From positions 1 through 50,624 of the forward strand of contig DATJHM010000161.1 of NCBI GenBank assembly GCA_035493895.1: a stretch of 50,624 nt of DNA. Reading direction: 5' to 3'. Origin of the DNA: DATJHM01 sp035493895. GTDB lineage: Bacteria; Chloroflexota; Ktedonobacteria; Ktedonobacterales; Ktedonobacteraceae. The position numbers were made by a program, and so were the translations under genes. Within the stretch, counting starts at the first letter, position 1, and each line of letters begins with the position of its first letter. A model generated the notes under the pieces. It was given only the letters and a program-made list of their open reading frames with translations. It did not search any database and was not told the DNA's origin. Shown here piece by piece: positions 41,382 through 50,266 of the stretch.

Positions 41382-41933
41382 TTGCGTTTAATTGCACCGG
41401 AAGCTATTCTTGAGACGTCCCGCCTTTCGCTTGAGCCACTTCAGATCTCTCATGCACCTGTCTTGTATGAGCTACTTCAATCAACCACTATTTACGAATA
41501 TATCCCGGAGGACCCTCCGATCTCATTAGAGGCACTCGTCAACCGTTACCAGCGACTCTCTTTCAGAAGATCCCCTGATGAACGGGAAGCGTGGCTCAAC
41601 TGGGCGATGCGTGAGCGTAGAGAGGGCAGGTATGTGGGAGTCCTGCAAGCGACGGTCTATCCTGATGCGAGCGCCTACCTTGCTTATATCTTGTTTCCTG
41701 CATTTTGGAGACGGGGGTATGCCAGGGAAGGATGTGAACGCATCCTGGATCTCCTGTTTAAGGATTACCAGGTCCACAAGGTCTCAGCCGAGATCGATAC
41801 GCGAAATGTGGCATCCATCAAATTGATCGAGTCCCTGGGCTTCCAACGCGTTGCAACCACGCTGAATGCCGATTTTTTCAAAGGGGCCGCCAGCCATGAA
41901 TATCGCTATGAACGTTTAGCACCGCTTTTATAA
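41382..41933 (+). CDS. GNAT N-acetyltransferase, RimJ/RimL type
   Basis: 183 residues from a TTG start with AAGGGGAG six bases upstream. It transfers acetyl from acetyl-CoA to an amine. Family features: ETSRLSLEPLQISHAPVLYE at the start, GVLQATVYPDASAYLAYILF in the central sheet, the CoA loop FWRRGYAREG, and the closing DTRNVASIKLIESLGFQRVA. RimJ/RimL relatives modify ribosomal proteins, antibiotics or other metabolites; the substrate cannot be told. It begins a run of three separately spaced plus-strand genes. Confidence 0.88.
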   Translation: MRLIAPEAILETSRLSLEPLQISHAPVLYELLQSTTIYEYIPEDPPISLEALVNRYQRLSFRRSPDEREAWLNWAMRERREGRYVGVLQATVYPDASAYLAYILFPAFWRRGYAREGCERILDLLFKDYQVHKVSAEIDTRNVASIKLIESLGFQRVATTLNADFFKGAASHEYRYERLAPLL

Positions 41934-42103
41934 AGTACATATCCCTTCGTCATGGTACAGGTACTATGCATGGGGAGAGAAGTATGAAGCAAAGCTGACG
42001 TGTACAAAAAACATATTTACTTCTCTCAATCATCTCGATATACTTACTGTAATTTCATGCATAAACTATTTGCGGCAGACTAATTGCAAAGGAAGATAGT
42101 GCC

Positions 42104-42949
42104 TTGGAGAAGGAAAACAATACCTACATCATCGATGCGGAAAGCGGCACGGAAATGGCGCGTCTGATCGATCAGGATCGCATCGTTACCAAAGCCATGG
42201 GTAGCCTGCTGCCCCCTGATTTTCAGCCTGAGGAGGGCAAGATCGTCCTGGATCTGGCCTGTGGACCCGGTGGGTGGGCGCAGGAGGTGGCCTTTCAGTA
42301 TCCATCACTGGACGTCATTGGCATCGACTCCAGTCACAAGATGATTGGTTATGCCCGCTCGCTTACCACTGCCCAGCAAATTGAGAACCTCACATTTCAT
42401 CTCATCAACCTGCGTGTCCTCCCGCTCGAGTTTCCCGACAACTCCTTCGACTTTATCAATGCCCGCTTTATTGTGGGCGTTCTGTTCAGAGAGGATTGGC
42501 CCGTACTGATACAAGAGTGTATGCGTCTGCTTCGTCCCGGAGGAACATTGCGTTTTACCGAGTGTGATCGTGCCGCAAGAAGCTCGAGTCCAGCCTTTGA
42601 AGAAATGCAAAAAATCCTTTTGCTCCATAACTATCACGCGAAGAGAGGCTTTGATCAGGAAGACATGGGCGTAACCATCCGTCTGGCACCGTTCCTGCGC
42701 AATGCGGCATGTAAAAATGTGCAGATACAGGCGCACGCCATTGATTGGTCGATGGGTACGCAGCCATGGTCGGTTGTCCGGCAGAACTTCGAAGTTGCCT
42801 ACAAGCTCATGCAACCCTATGTGGTGGGCGGTGGATCAGTCACCGATGAGCATTGGAATGAGCTCTGGGAGCAATCCCAACGCGAGTTCTTTGCCCCAGA
42901 TTTCAGCGCGCTCTGGCCTTTTGTCAGTGCCTGGGGACAGAAGCCGTAG
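42104..42949 (+). CDS. Class I SAM-dependent methyltransferase
   Basis: 281 residues from a TTG start; AAGGAAG lies upstream. Motif I is VLDLACGPGGWAQEVA, the acidic loop after the second strand is VIGIDSSHKMIGYAR, and the later region FDFINARFIVGVLF followed by LLRPGGTLRFTECD completes the fold. The last 100 residues form a helical cap that would select the substrate. Cytoplasmic. Small-molecule methylation is likely, but the target is unknown. Confidence 0.88.
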   Translation: MEKENNTYIIDAESGTEMARLIDQDRIVTKAMGSLLPPDFQPEEGKIVLDLACGPGGWAQEVAFQYPSLDVIGIDSSHKMIGYARSLTTAQQIENLTFHLINLRVLPLEFPDNSFDFINARFIVGVLFREDWPVLIQECMRLLRPGGTLRFTECDRAARSSSPAFEEMQKILLLHNYHAKRGFDQEDMGVTIRLAPFLRNAACKNVQIQAHAIDWSMGTQPWSVVRQNFEVAYKLMQPYVVGGGSVTDEHWNELWEQSQREFFAPDFSALWPFVSAWGQKP

Positions 42950-43138
42950 CGTTGATCTGGGCAAGGAGATCTCAAGAAAGAGCACCAGATGTCGATTCAT
43001 GAACGCAAATCCTGACGGAAGATGTCAGTAAGGAAATGCTATCCTGCTGCCAGGAGTACGAAGGAGGCGGTTGTGTGTCTGTCTTACAGATGATACCGCT
43101 CCAAATTTCATTGTTGCTCTGTTTTCAGGAGATATCTT

Positions 43139-43972
43139 ATGCGCTATGCCATTAATCTCCCCGCTTTCGGGGCCTTTGCCGATGTTCACGCACTTGCTGC
43201 TCTTGCTCAAGAAGCGGAAGTGGCTGGTTGGGATGGCTTTTTTATCTGGGATCATCTGCAAGCTGAGGCGGGCGTGCCCGTCGCTGATCCCTGGATTGCC
43301 CTCACCGCCATTGCTCTGAAGACCGAACGTATTCGCTTCGGAGCACTCGTGACCCCGCTGCCTCGTCGTCGACCCTGGAAGCTTGCGCGTGAAGCCGTCA
43401 CGCTCGATCGTCTCTCCGGAGGCCGTCTCATCGTGGGCGTCGGCATCGGCGGCGATCGCTGGTATCGCGAGTATAGCACTTTTGGCGAGCCAGTTGATGA
43501 CAAGCTACACGCTGCACAGCTCGATGAAGGACTTGACGTGTTAGCGGGCCTCTGGAGCGGCGAGCCCTTTAGCTATGGGGGACAGCACTATACCATTCGT
43601 GATGCGCAGTTTCTGCCGCCTCCCCTCCAATCGCCACTCATCCCTATCTGGGTTGCGGGAATCTGGCCGAACAAAGCTCCGATGCGTCGTGCCGCTCGTT
43701 GGGATGGCGTTTGCCCGATCGTCGATGGGCATATGGTGCAGCCAGAAGAAGTGCGCGAAATGCTCGCCTATATTCGGCAATACCGCCCCGCCGATGAACC
43801 GTTTGATGTCGTCGTGGGCGGATATGTCGACAACCGTGATCCAGCGGAGGCCGCGAAAGTGTTCAAACGCTACGCGGAAGCCGGTGTTACCTGGTGGCAG
43901 GAGGGTTTCCTGGGGCACGATACGCTCGACGATGTGCGCGAACGTATTCGTCAGGGACCACCCGCCGTCTAA
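43139..43972 (+). CDS. LLM-class flavin-dependent oxidoreductase
   Basis: 277 residues from ATG 43139, with GGAGAT upstream. A luciferase-like TIM barrel: MRYAINLPAFGAFADVHALA, GWDGFFIWDHLQ, TERIRFGALVTPLPRRRPWK, LDRLSGGRLIVGVGIGGD and PIWVAGIWPNKAPMRRAARW. Members use FMN or F420; the F420-dependent nitroreductase-like gene at 14683 shows the cofactor may be made in this organism. The substrate is unknown. The gene closes the ordinary coding stretch before the repeat-rich region. Confidence 0.88.
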   Translation: MRYAINLPAFGAFADVHALAALAQEAEVAGWDGFFIWDHLQAEAGVPVADPWIALTAIALKTERIRFGALVTPLPRRRPWKLAREAVTLDRLSGGRLIVGVGIGGDRWYREYSTFGEPVDDKLHAAQLDEGLDVLAGLWSGEPFSYGGQHYTIRDAQFLPPPLQSPLIPIWVAGIWPNKAPMRRAARWDGVCPIVDGHMVQPEEVREMLAYIRQYRPADEPFDVVVGGYVDNRDPAEAAKVFKRYAEAGVTWWQEGFLGHDTLDDVRERIRQGPPAV

Positions 43973-44200
43973 TGCAGAATGGTAACTCTGTGCCGGAGAT
44001 GGACTAGATAGCCAAATATCCGCCATCAACGGGTAGCGTATCGACGCGAAATGCTGCGCATGATGGGGCAGCGTGTTATGAAAATTGTTAAAGTGCTACA
44101 CACCCTACACAAAGGTGGATGTGATCGGGATCTCGATCCTACACCGGCCCCTACATCAGGCTACAGAGCCGTGTGAGGCAGGAAGTTTGGATCTTTTTGG

Positions 44201-44296
44201 TGACGCGCTACAAAAAAGCTACACATGCTATAGAAGCTACACTGACGCGCTACAAAGTTTTTGACAAAAAAGCTACACATGCTACAGAAGCTACAC
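44201..44296 (+). repeat. Near-tandem 54-base repeat, CTACA-rich
   Basis: A 31-base segment (44212-44242) recurs at 44266-44296 with one difference (CTATAG versus CTACAG); an 11-base TGACGCGCTAC precedes the first copy and also stands between the two. The repeated core is AAGCTACACATGCTA then AGAAGCTACAC. Two units only. Confidence 0.7.
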
Positions 44297-44510
44297 CATG
44301 CCGATTGCCGCGAGACACGCTCCCCTACACCAGCACTCCACGTGTCACCATGTTGATTGTCCCTCTCTCATCAGGCGACATCGTGATGGTGAGAGCTGGG
44401 AGGAAGGGTGTGTTTGCTCCTCCTATTTATATATATTCGGCGGATGGTGAGATTTCTGAAGAGTCTCTGCGAGATTCGTTTTTCGGCATGAATTTGTTGG
44501 AGTTCATGGG

Positions 44511-44569
44511 CTTGTCTGCGACTGGGGATGATCACCTCCCACCTCGTCGTCGACCCGGTCGCAGACAAG
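44511..44569. repeat. CTTGTCTGCGAC inverted repeat
   Basis: CTTGTCTGCGAC (44511-44522) and GTCGCAGACAAG (44558-44569) match at all 12 positions. The loop contains CACCTCCCACCTCGTC, which also follows a CTTGTCTGCGA at the right edge of the window (50575-50624), so this is another copy of the family found at 15359. Confidence 0.65.
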
Positions 44570-44614
44570 CAGCGACGAATATGCATCAAGATAAGGGATG
44601 GGGATGAAGGGCGC

Positions 44615-44704
44615 GGATCGGCATGAAGCGCGATCCCTACCTGTGCGGCCAGGCGACGATGGCCGGTGGGGGACGCGGATCGGCATGAAGCGCGATCCCT
44701 ACCT
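44615..44704 (+). repeat. Two GGATCG...CGATCCCTACCT hairpin repeats
   Basis: GGATCG, ten bases GCATGAAGCG, CGATCC, then CTACCT occurs at 44615-44642 and again at 44677-44704. Further copies are at 48923-48950 and, reversed with one change, 50400-50427. The fixed tail after a short hairpin resembles REP-type elements. Confidence 0.7.
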
Positions 44705-44861
44705 CTGCCTTTCTTCGAGGGTGAGGACTTCGTGCCTCCTCCGTGCCACACGCGATTTGGTTCCGCCCAACAGAACAGGTAGGGGCCGGGTTCGTCCCGC
44801 CCGCGAGCCCCCGGCCATCGCGAATAGCCCATCATTTCTTAGGTTGATGCGTATTGGTTGC

Positions 44862-44920
44862 AGACAAGCAGCAATGTCACGGGATTGAGAGGAGATTCCC
44901 CCTTATTTACGTGATGTTGC
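44862..44920. repeat. GCAGACAAGCAGC element beside rhamnulokinase gene
   Basis: GCAGACAAGCAGCAATGTCA begins here and continues through GAGAGGAGATTCC to TTATTTACGTGA. The reverse complement of this roughly 55-base stretch is closely matched at 50461-50513 (shared GAATCTCCTCTCAA and GCTTGTCTGC parts). Confidence 0.55.
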
Positions 44921-46416
44921 TACTTGCTTGTTGTTTCTGATTGCGCCAGAAGTGCTAGAAAACGCCCGTAGGCGTCGTCCCAGCCAGCTCGCTCGCCCGC
45001 TTCGGGATAAAAGAGACGGGTCTGTGTTACCAGGCGAGACAGGCTGCGTGCTTCCTCCAGATTGTGGAGTTCACCCAGGCCGACGAGCTGCATCAACGCG
45101 TTCCCGAGCGCTGAGGCTTCGACTGGTCCGGCGACGATCGGCAAGCCGGTTGCGTTCGCCAGCCACTGGTTGAGCTGCGTATTCTGCGCGCCTCCTCCCA
45201 CGATATGGACGGTGTGCAGCGGCGTCCCACTGGCCTGAGCGGCTATCTCCAGAACCTGACGGTAGCGCAAGACCAGACTCTCCAGGACGCAGCGTATCAT
45301 TGCACCGGGCGTCTCGGGCACAGCCTGTCCATGCTCGGTCAGATGGTGTCGGATGCGCGCGGGCATGTCGCCGGGATGCAGGAATGCAGGCTCATCGGGA
45401 TTGAGTAACGGACCGAATGCTGGAGCCGCAAGACTCAATCTCACCAGATCTTCGTAGCTATATTCTGCCCCCTCTCTGGCCCACGTGTTGCGGCACTCCT
45501 GCACAAGCCAGAGGCCCATCACATTGCGCAGATAGCGTACCGTAGAAAAGATGCCGCCCTCATTGGTGAACGTATCGGCCAGACCGTGTGCAATCAATGG
45601 CGCAGGCAGTTCCAGGCCAACTAACGACCATGTGCCAGAACTGACATAGGCCCAACCGGGCGTAGAACCTGCGGGAATCCCCGCCACGGCTGAGCCAGTA
45701 TCGTGCGTGGCAGGCGCGATCACACGTACCCCGGCTCCCAATTCCTGCGCCAGTTCGGGCAGGAGTGGTCCCAGGTCGGTGCCCGGCTCAACTACGGGCG
45801 GCAGGATATGCGTCGGAAGTTCCAGCGCCTCAAGGAGTTCCGTCGACCAGCGTTTTTGCGGTACCGACCAGAACTGCGTCGTGGTTGCGTTCGTGTACTC
45901 GCACACGCGCTCACCGCTGAGCCAGTAGTGGAGTAGATCGGGCATCAGTAGCAGGCGGTCGGCGCAGGTAAAGAGTCCCGGCTGGCTGCGGGTATGGGCG
46001 ACAAGCTGGTAGAGGGTGTTAAACGGCAAAAACTGAATGCCAGTATGAGCGTAGATTTGCGCCTGGGGCATACGCGCGGAGACCTGTTGCATCAGGCCAT
46101 CGGTCCGTGTGTCCCGGTAATGGAAGGGCAGACCGAGTAACTGGCCGGATGCGTCGAACAGGCCATAATCGACGCCCCAGCTATCGACGCCAACGCTGTG
46201 TAATTCGCCCGCAGCCGTGCGCGCCTGACGCAAACCCGTCAGGATCTCTTGCCAGAGAGTCGGCAGATTCCAATACAGATGTCCCAGGATGCGCACCGGA
46301 CGATTGAAAAAGCGATGAATCTCGCGGAATGATAGATGCGTCCCGTCGTAGCTGGCCAGAAAGACGCGCCCGCTTTCCGCGCCCAGATCCACCACAGCTA
46401 GATTCCGTCTTGCCAT
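44920..46416 (-). CDS. rhaB: Rhamnulokinase
   Basis: Phosphorylates L-rhamnulose with ATP to L-rhamnulose 1-phosphate. 498 residues from ATG 46416, with GGGAG upstream. FGGY-kinase fold: LAVVDLGAESGRVFLASYDG at the start, GVDSWGVDYGLFDASGQLLG, FHYRDTRTDGLM, and PATHDTGSAVAGIPA with the catalytic Asp. The second domain has VSSGTWSLVGLELPAP and the nucleotide-site loop HIVGGGAQNTQLNQWLANAT. These blocks are specific enough to prefer rhamnulokinase over xylulokinase. Its start is 16 bases after the stop of the fused aldolase/dehydrogenase gene, so the two are co-transcribed. Confidence 0.94.
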   Translation of the reverse strand: MARRNLAVVDLGAESGRVFLASYDGTHLSFREIHRFFNRPVRILGHLYWNLPTLWQEILTGLRQARTAAGELHSVGVDSWGVDYGLFDASGQLLGLPFHYRDTRTDGLMQQVSARMPQAQIYAHTGIQFLPFNTLYQLVAHTRSQPGLFTCADRLLLMPDLLHYWLSGERVCEYTNATTTQFWSVPQKRWSTELLEALELPTHILPPVVEPGTDLGPLLPELAQELGAGVRVIAPATHDTGSAVAGIPAGSTPGWAYVSSGTWSLVGLELPAPLIAHGLADTFTNEGGIFSTVRYLRNVMGLWLVQECRNTWAREGAEYSYEDLVRLSLAAPAFGPLLNPDEPAFLHPGDMPARIRHHLTEHGQAVPETPGAMIRCVLESLVLRYRQVLEIAAQASGTPLHTVHIVGGGAQNTQLNQWLANATGLPIVAGPVEASALGNALMQLVGLGELHNLEEARSLSRLVTQTRLFYPEAGERAGWDDAYGRFLALLAQSETTSK

Positions 46417-46432
46417 CGTTCACTCCCTCTTT

Positions 46433-48523
46433 TTAACGCGGATAGGCCGCAGCAACACCACCATCGACATTGAGGATATTGCCGGTACTCTTGAGCGCGC
46501 GCGTCGGCGAAGCGAAGAAGGCCACGGCCTCGGCGATATCATCCGGCAAAATATTGACGCCCAATGTCGTGCGTTTGCGATACACCGCTTCCAGTTCATC
46601 GGGGGCGACCCCATACGTCGCCGCACGAGCCGTACGCCAGGAACTGTCCCAGATGCGCGATCCCGTCAGTACCGCATCCGGGTTCACCGTATTGACGCGA
46701 ATGCCGAACTGTCCTCCCTCTTCCGCCAGACAGCGCGCCAGATGTGCTTCCGCCGCCTTGGCCGTCGAGTATGCAGCCGCATTTTTGCCAGCAACCAGCG
46801 CGTTTTTGCTCGCAATGAAGACGAGATTGCCCCCACGTCCCTGCGTGGTTAGCACGCGGAAGCCCTCGCGCGCCACCAGAAAATAGCCGGTTGCCAGCAC
46901 ATTCCAGTTCTTGTTCCACTCCGCCAGACTGGTTTCCGTAATCGATGCGCTGGAGGCCAGCCCGGCGTTATTCACGATCACATCGATCCCGCCAAAGGCG
47001 AGTGTTGCCTGTTGAAAGGCCGCCTGCACACTCTGCTCGCTGGTGACATCCATTTTGATGGCGATCGCTCGTCCCGCGCCAAACTGTGTATTGAGATGTG
47101 CAGCGAGCTGTTCGGCTCCGGCAAGATCGATATCCGTGGCAACGATGTGCGCGCCATCCTGTGCTACGCGTCGGCACGTCGCCGAGCCGATGCCGCCAGC
47201 AGCTCCCGTGACCAGCACAACATGCCGCGCAAACTCGCGCTCCGGTGGGGCCAGCTTGAGCTTATACTGCTCCAGGGGCCAGTATTCGACGGCGTAACTT
47301 TCGGCGTCACTCAGCGAAATGAAGCCGCCACATGCCTCCGCGCCGCCCATAACCGCGATTGCACGATGGTAGAGTTGAGCTGAGACGTCCGCCATCGTCG
47401 CGTCTTTCCCCGTGGTGAACATGCCGACGCCGGGGATGAGGATCACACGCGGATGGGGATCGCTCTGAGCATCGCTGGCGCGATAGATGGGCGAGGCCGC
47501 ATCTGGATCGAGGTTCTGCTGTACCTGCTCTTCCAGATAGCGATGATACTTCTCCACGTAGGTCGCAATACCTGTGCGCAATGCAGTGGTGAGGGCCTCA
47601 CTATTCTGATCGGGGGTCCAATCGACCAGCAAGGGCCAGGGTTTGGTATGCACCAGATGATCGGGGCAGGCGGCGCCGATCTGTGTCAGGCGGGAGGCAT
47701 CGCGACTGCTGGCGAACGTCAGCACATCCTCACTCTGCTCAAATCGCAAGATCTGACGCTTCTCCGCTGAAACCAGCCCGCGCAGGACGGGCGCAACCTG
47801 TGCTGCCAGATTGGCCCGCTCTTCAGCCGGGAGTGTGGGGACGCGCGGCCCGCCGAAGATTGTTTTATCGGCCTGAGCGATACACTCTTCCACGAATTTT
47901 TGTGCGCGAGTGACTGTTGCCAGCGTCGAAGCGTAACAGGACTCGTCGGTCTCTCCCCAGGTAATCAGCCCATGTTTGGCGAGGATAACGAGTTTCGCAT
48001 CCGGTCGCGCGCGGACTGCCAGGGCGACTTCACGCGCTAATCCGAAGCCGGGACGGCGATAGGGAATCCAGATCAGCTCATCACCGAAACAGGCCCGTGC
48101 CAGCTTCTCGCCATCAGTTGCACAGGCAAAAAAGTTGGTGGCATCGGCATGAGTATGATCGATAAAGGCGAACGGCAAAAAGCCGTGTAAAAGCGTTTCG
48201 ATGGAAGGGCGTGGACGGCCCGGCTCGTAGAAACAGTGGGCGAGATAGTCCACCATCTCGCTATCGCTCATATGCTCACGTTCGAGCAGGGGCAGCAGAT
48301 CGTCCAAAAAGAGCCCGGTAAAAGAGGCTTCAGTGCAGGTCGCGAGATCTGAGCCAGAACCTTTGACCCAGAGAATGCGTGCCGTGCGGCCCCGAAAATC
48401 GATCTCGTCAGACTTGGCAGAAGTATTGCCGCCGCCCCAATTGCAGACCGAGCGGTCCGCACCCAGCTTGCGTGAGCGTGCGACTAACTGTGCCAGCGTT
48501 GACGATGGAGAAAGAGATGCCAT
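46433..48523 (-). CDS. rhaEW: Bifunctional rhamnulose-1-phosphate aldolase/lactaldehyde dehydrogenase
   Basis: 696 residues. Residues 1 to about 400 are a class II aldolase (GADRSVCNWGGGNTSAKSDE, zinc-ligand segment FIDHTHADATNFFACATDG); about 430-696 is a short-chain dehydrogenase (VTGAAGGIGSAT near 436, NNAGLASSASITE, YSTAKAAEAHLARCL, and NILNVDGGVAAAYPR at the end). In characterised fusions the aldolase splits L-rhamnulose 1-phosphate to dihydroxyacetone phosphate and L-lactaldehyde, and the dehydrogenase oxidises the aldehyde to L-lactate. AGGAGG lies ten bases before ATG 48523. Both active regions look intact. The isomerase gene is upstream on the same strand but separated by about 500 bases of repeats, so it may have a separate transcript. 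Confidence 0.93.
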   Translation of the reverse strand: MASLSPSSTLAQLVARSRKLGADRSVCNWGGGNTSAKSDEIDFRGRTARILWVKGSGSDLATCTEASFTGLFLDDLLPLLEREHMSDSEMVDYLAHCFYEPGRPRPSIETLLHGFLPFAFIDHTHADATNFFACATDGEKLARACFGDELIWIPYRRPGFGLAREVALAVRARPDAKLVILAKHGLITWGETDESCYASTLATVTRAQKFVEECIAQADKTIFGGPRVPTLPAEERANLAAQVAPVLRGLVSAEKRQILRFEQSEDVLTFASSRDASRLTQIGAACPDHLVHTKPWPLLVDWTPDQNSEALTTALRTGIATYVEKYHRYLEEQVQQNLDPDAASPIYRASDAQSDPHPRVILIPGVGMFTTGKDATMADVSAQLYHRAIAVMGGAEACGGFISLSDAESYAVEYWPLEQYKLKLAPPEREFARHVVLVTGAAGGIGSATCRRVAQDGAHIVATDIDLAGAEQLAAHLNTQFGAGRAIAIKMDVTSEQSVQAAFQQATLAFGGIDVIVNNAGLASSASITETSLAEWNKNWNVLATGYFLVAREGFRVLTTQGRGGNLVFIASKNALVAGKNAAAYSTAKAAEAHLARCLAEEGGQFGIRVNTVNPDAVLTGSRIWDSSWRTARAATYGVAPDELEAVYRKRTTLGVNILPDDIAEAVAFFASPTRALKSTGNILNVDGGVAAAYPR

Positions 48524-48565
48524 GGTAGTTCAGCCTCCTGAATAAGGGTAAAATGGTTTCTAATA

Positions 48566-48655
48566 TGTGATGTTTGTCGAAGGGAATCGTGGCGGTCAGC
48601 GGGCAGGCATAAAGCACAGCCCCTACCTGTGATGTTTGTCGAAGGGAATCGTGGC
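48566..48655 (+). repeat. 28-bp direct repeat flanking a REP-like insert
   Basis: The 28 bases at 48566-48593 are repeated exactly at 48628-48655 (core TGATGTTTGTCGAAGGGAAT). Between them are 34 bases containing GGGCAGGCATAAAGCACAGC then CCCTACC, a relative of the hairpin-CTACCT repeats nearby. It stands in the leader region of the fused aldolase gene. Confidence 0.75.
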
Positions 48656-48724
48656 CTGTCCGTTTTTTTTATTGGCACGCTCGCTTTTCTTTTTGTGACG
48701 CACTACGAAAATTTCTGAAAAAAG

Positions 48725-48965
48725 CTACATAACCTACACAAATGCGGATGTGATGGGGATTTTGACCCTACATCATCGCGACACGAGTGCTACACGATCC
48801 TACATGGGATACATGAGCATTTTATTGCTCCTGGTCTAAAGTATCGGCAGATGGTGAGATTTCTGAAGGGTCAAGGTGAGATAGGTATCAACCTCAGGGT
48901 CGAGATGGCCGGTGGGGGACGTGGATCGGCATAAAGCGCGATCCCTACCTCTACCTTTCTTCGAG
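48725..48965 (+). repeat. Composite repeat mosaic, copy B
   Basis: A shortened version of copy A: blocks 48725-48772, 48844-48872 and 48904-48965 match the blocks of copy A in the same order and orientation, but with only 71 and 31 bases between them instead of 293 and 192. It includes several CTACA words and one GGATCG...CGATCCCTACCT hairpin (48923-48950). It fills the spacer between the isomerase and aldolase genes; no gene is seen there. Confidence 0.75.
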
Positions 48966-49019
48966 AGAGGATGGTTGTTCACGTCTCCCATCGATCATAT
49001 TTTGGAAAGGTGCGTGATT

Positions 49020-50228
49020 TTATGCGCCGGGATACCCGCTTGTTCCTGCTGCGCTGCCGCGTTCGCGGGCGACTCTTTCCGCGTAGCCGCTGGCACGGAA
49101 GGCGGCGATTGGGTCCGGTTCGAGGCCCATTTCGACGCGGGCGCGTTCCAATAGCGGGCGTACGTCGGTCTCGAAGGCATCGCGCAGGACGCGATATGCT
49201 GCCAGTGTGTCGCCTGCGGCCTGCGCGGCGGCGAGACGTGGGCGATCCACGAGCAGGGCTTTGGCGTGGGCGCTCTGGATATGGAGCACCGATTGGATCA
49301 TTGCCTCGATTTTGGGTTCGATGTTATGCGACTGGTCGATCATATAGTCGATGCGCAGATCCGGTTGCCGCGTGCCTGCATCAAGCAGCTCGTTGAAAAT
49401 CAGGTACAGCTCAAAGGGATTGAGTGAACCAACGATCAAATCATCGTCGGCATATTTGCGATCGTTAAAGTGAAAGCCACCCAGGCGTCCCTCATCCAGG
49501 AGAAGAGAGACGATCTGCGCGATATTGGTTGCCTGCGGATGATGGCCGGTATCAACCAGCACCAGCGCCTGTGGTCCCAGTTTCGTTGCCATGGTGTAGG
49601 CGGTACCCCAGTCGGAGAGATCGGTATGATAGAAAGCTGGCTCAAAAAATTTGTACTCAATCAGCAGACGCAGATCATTGCCCAGCGCAGCATAGACCTC
49701 GCTCAAGGCCTCAAAGAGACGATGACGTCGAGTGCGTATATCGTCCTGACCGGGATAGTTGGTGCCATCAGCCAGCCAGAGACTGACCGTGTCCGAACCG
49801 GTCGCCCGTGCAATCTCCACACATTCCAGCATATGATCAATTGCGCGCCTCCGAATCATTGCGTCATGATGGCAGAGGCTGCCCAGGCGATACTCGTTCT
49901 CCTGAAACAGATTCGGATTCACGGCACCCAGGCGCAGACCCAGCTCAGCCGCGTACGTCCGTGTCGCCGACCAGTCATCCGAGGTATCCCAGGGAATATG
50001 GATTGCAACACTCGGACAGATGCCGGTTACCTGTTGTACCTGTGCGGCGTCTTCCAGTTTCTCCTGAAGGTTGCGCGCCGCACCGGGCCAGGGAAAGACC
50101 TTGAAGCGCGTGCCGGAGTTGCCATACCCCCATGAGGGCGTCTCAACTTTGAACTGCTGGATGGCTGTGATGATCGTTTCAATAGGAATATCTCGCTCTT
50201 GCAAGCGGTTTTCGATTTCTGAACTCAC
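49020..50228 (-). CDS. rhaI: L-rhamnose isomerase, Pseudomonas stutzeri type
   Basis: Interconverts L-rhamnose and L-rhamnulose, the first step of rhamnose use. 402 residues from GTG 50228, with AAGGTG six bases upstream. This is the RhaI form (TIM barrel, broad specificity, unlike E. coli RhaA): ETPSWGYGNSGTRFKVFPWP, VAIHIPWDTSDDW, and metal-site segments LLIEYKFFEPAFYHTD, LVDTGHHPQATN and GFHFNDRKYADDDL. The C-terminal tail is Ala/Arg-rich. It heads the rhamnose set; a transporter and a regulator for rhamnose are not in this window. Confidence 0.93.
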   Translation of the reverse strand: MSSEIENRLQERDIPIETIITAIQQFKVETPSWGYGNSGTRFKVFPWPGAARNLQEKLEDAAQVQQVTGICPSVAIHIPWDTSDDWSATRTYAAELGLRLGAVNPNLFQENEYRLGSLCHHDAMIRRRAIDHMLECVEIARATGSDTVSLWLADGTNYPGQDDIRTRRHRLFEALSEVYAALGNDLRLLIEYKFFEPAFYHTDLSDWGTAYTMATKLGPQALVLVDTGHHPQATNIAQIVSLLLDEGRLGGFHFNDRKYADDDLIVGSLNPFELYLIFNELLDAGTRQPDLRIDYMIDQSHNIEPKIEAMIQSVLHIQSAHAKALLVDRPRLAAAQAAGDTLAAYRVLRDAFETDVRPLLERARVEMGLEPDPIAAFRASGYAERVARERGSAAGTSGYPGA

Positions 50229-50266
50229 TTATTCACCTTTTCTATGTATATGCTCTTGTAGAGTCG

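Larger units (their letters stand above)
44096..44719 (+). repeat. Composite repeat mosaic, copy A
   Basis: Three blocks recur in the same order and orientation at 48725-48965 (copy B): 44096-44143 (40 of 48 bases alike, no gaps), 44437-44465 (27 of 29) and 44658-44719 (59 of 62). Between the first two blocks lies a stretch with fourteen CTACA or near-CTACA words from 44096 to 44329. Open frames across this region are made of repeat sequence and show no protein family. It fills most of the 0.95 kb between the LLM gene and the rhamnulokinase gene. Confidence 0.75.

Noticed and set aside
44201..44296. CRISPR-like direct repeats
   Set aside because: Only two units with similar repeat-derived sequence between them, no regular unique spacers and no cas gene.
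44173..44835. Open frames on both strands across the repeat region
   Set aside because: They are built from the CTACA array and the hairpin repeats, have no ribosome site worth noting, and the copy B equivalent does not keep the frame.
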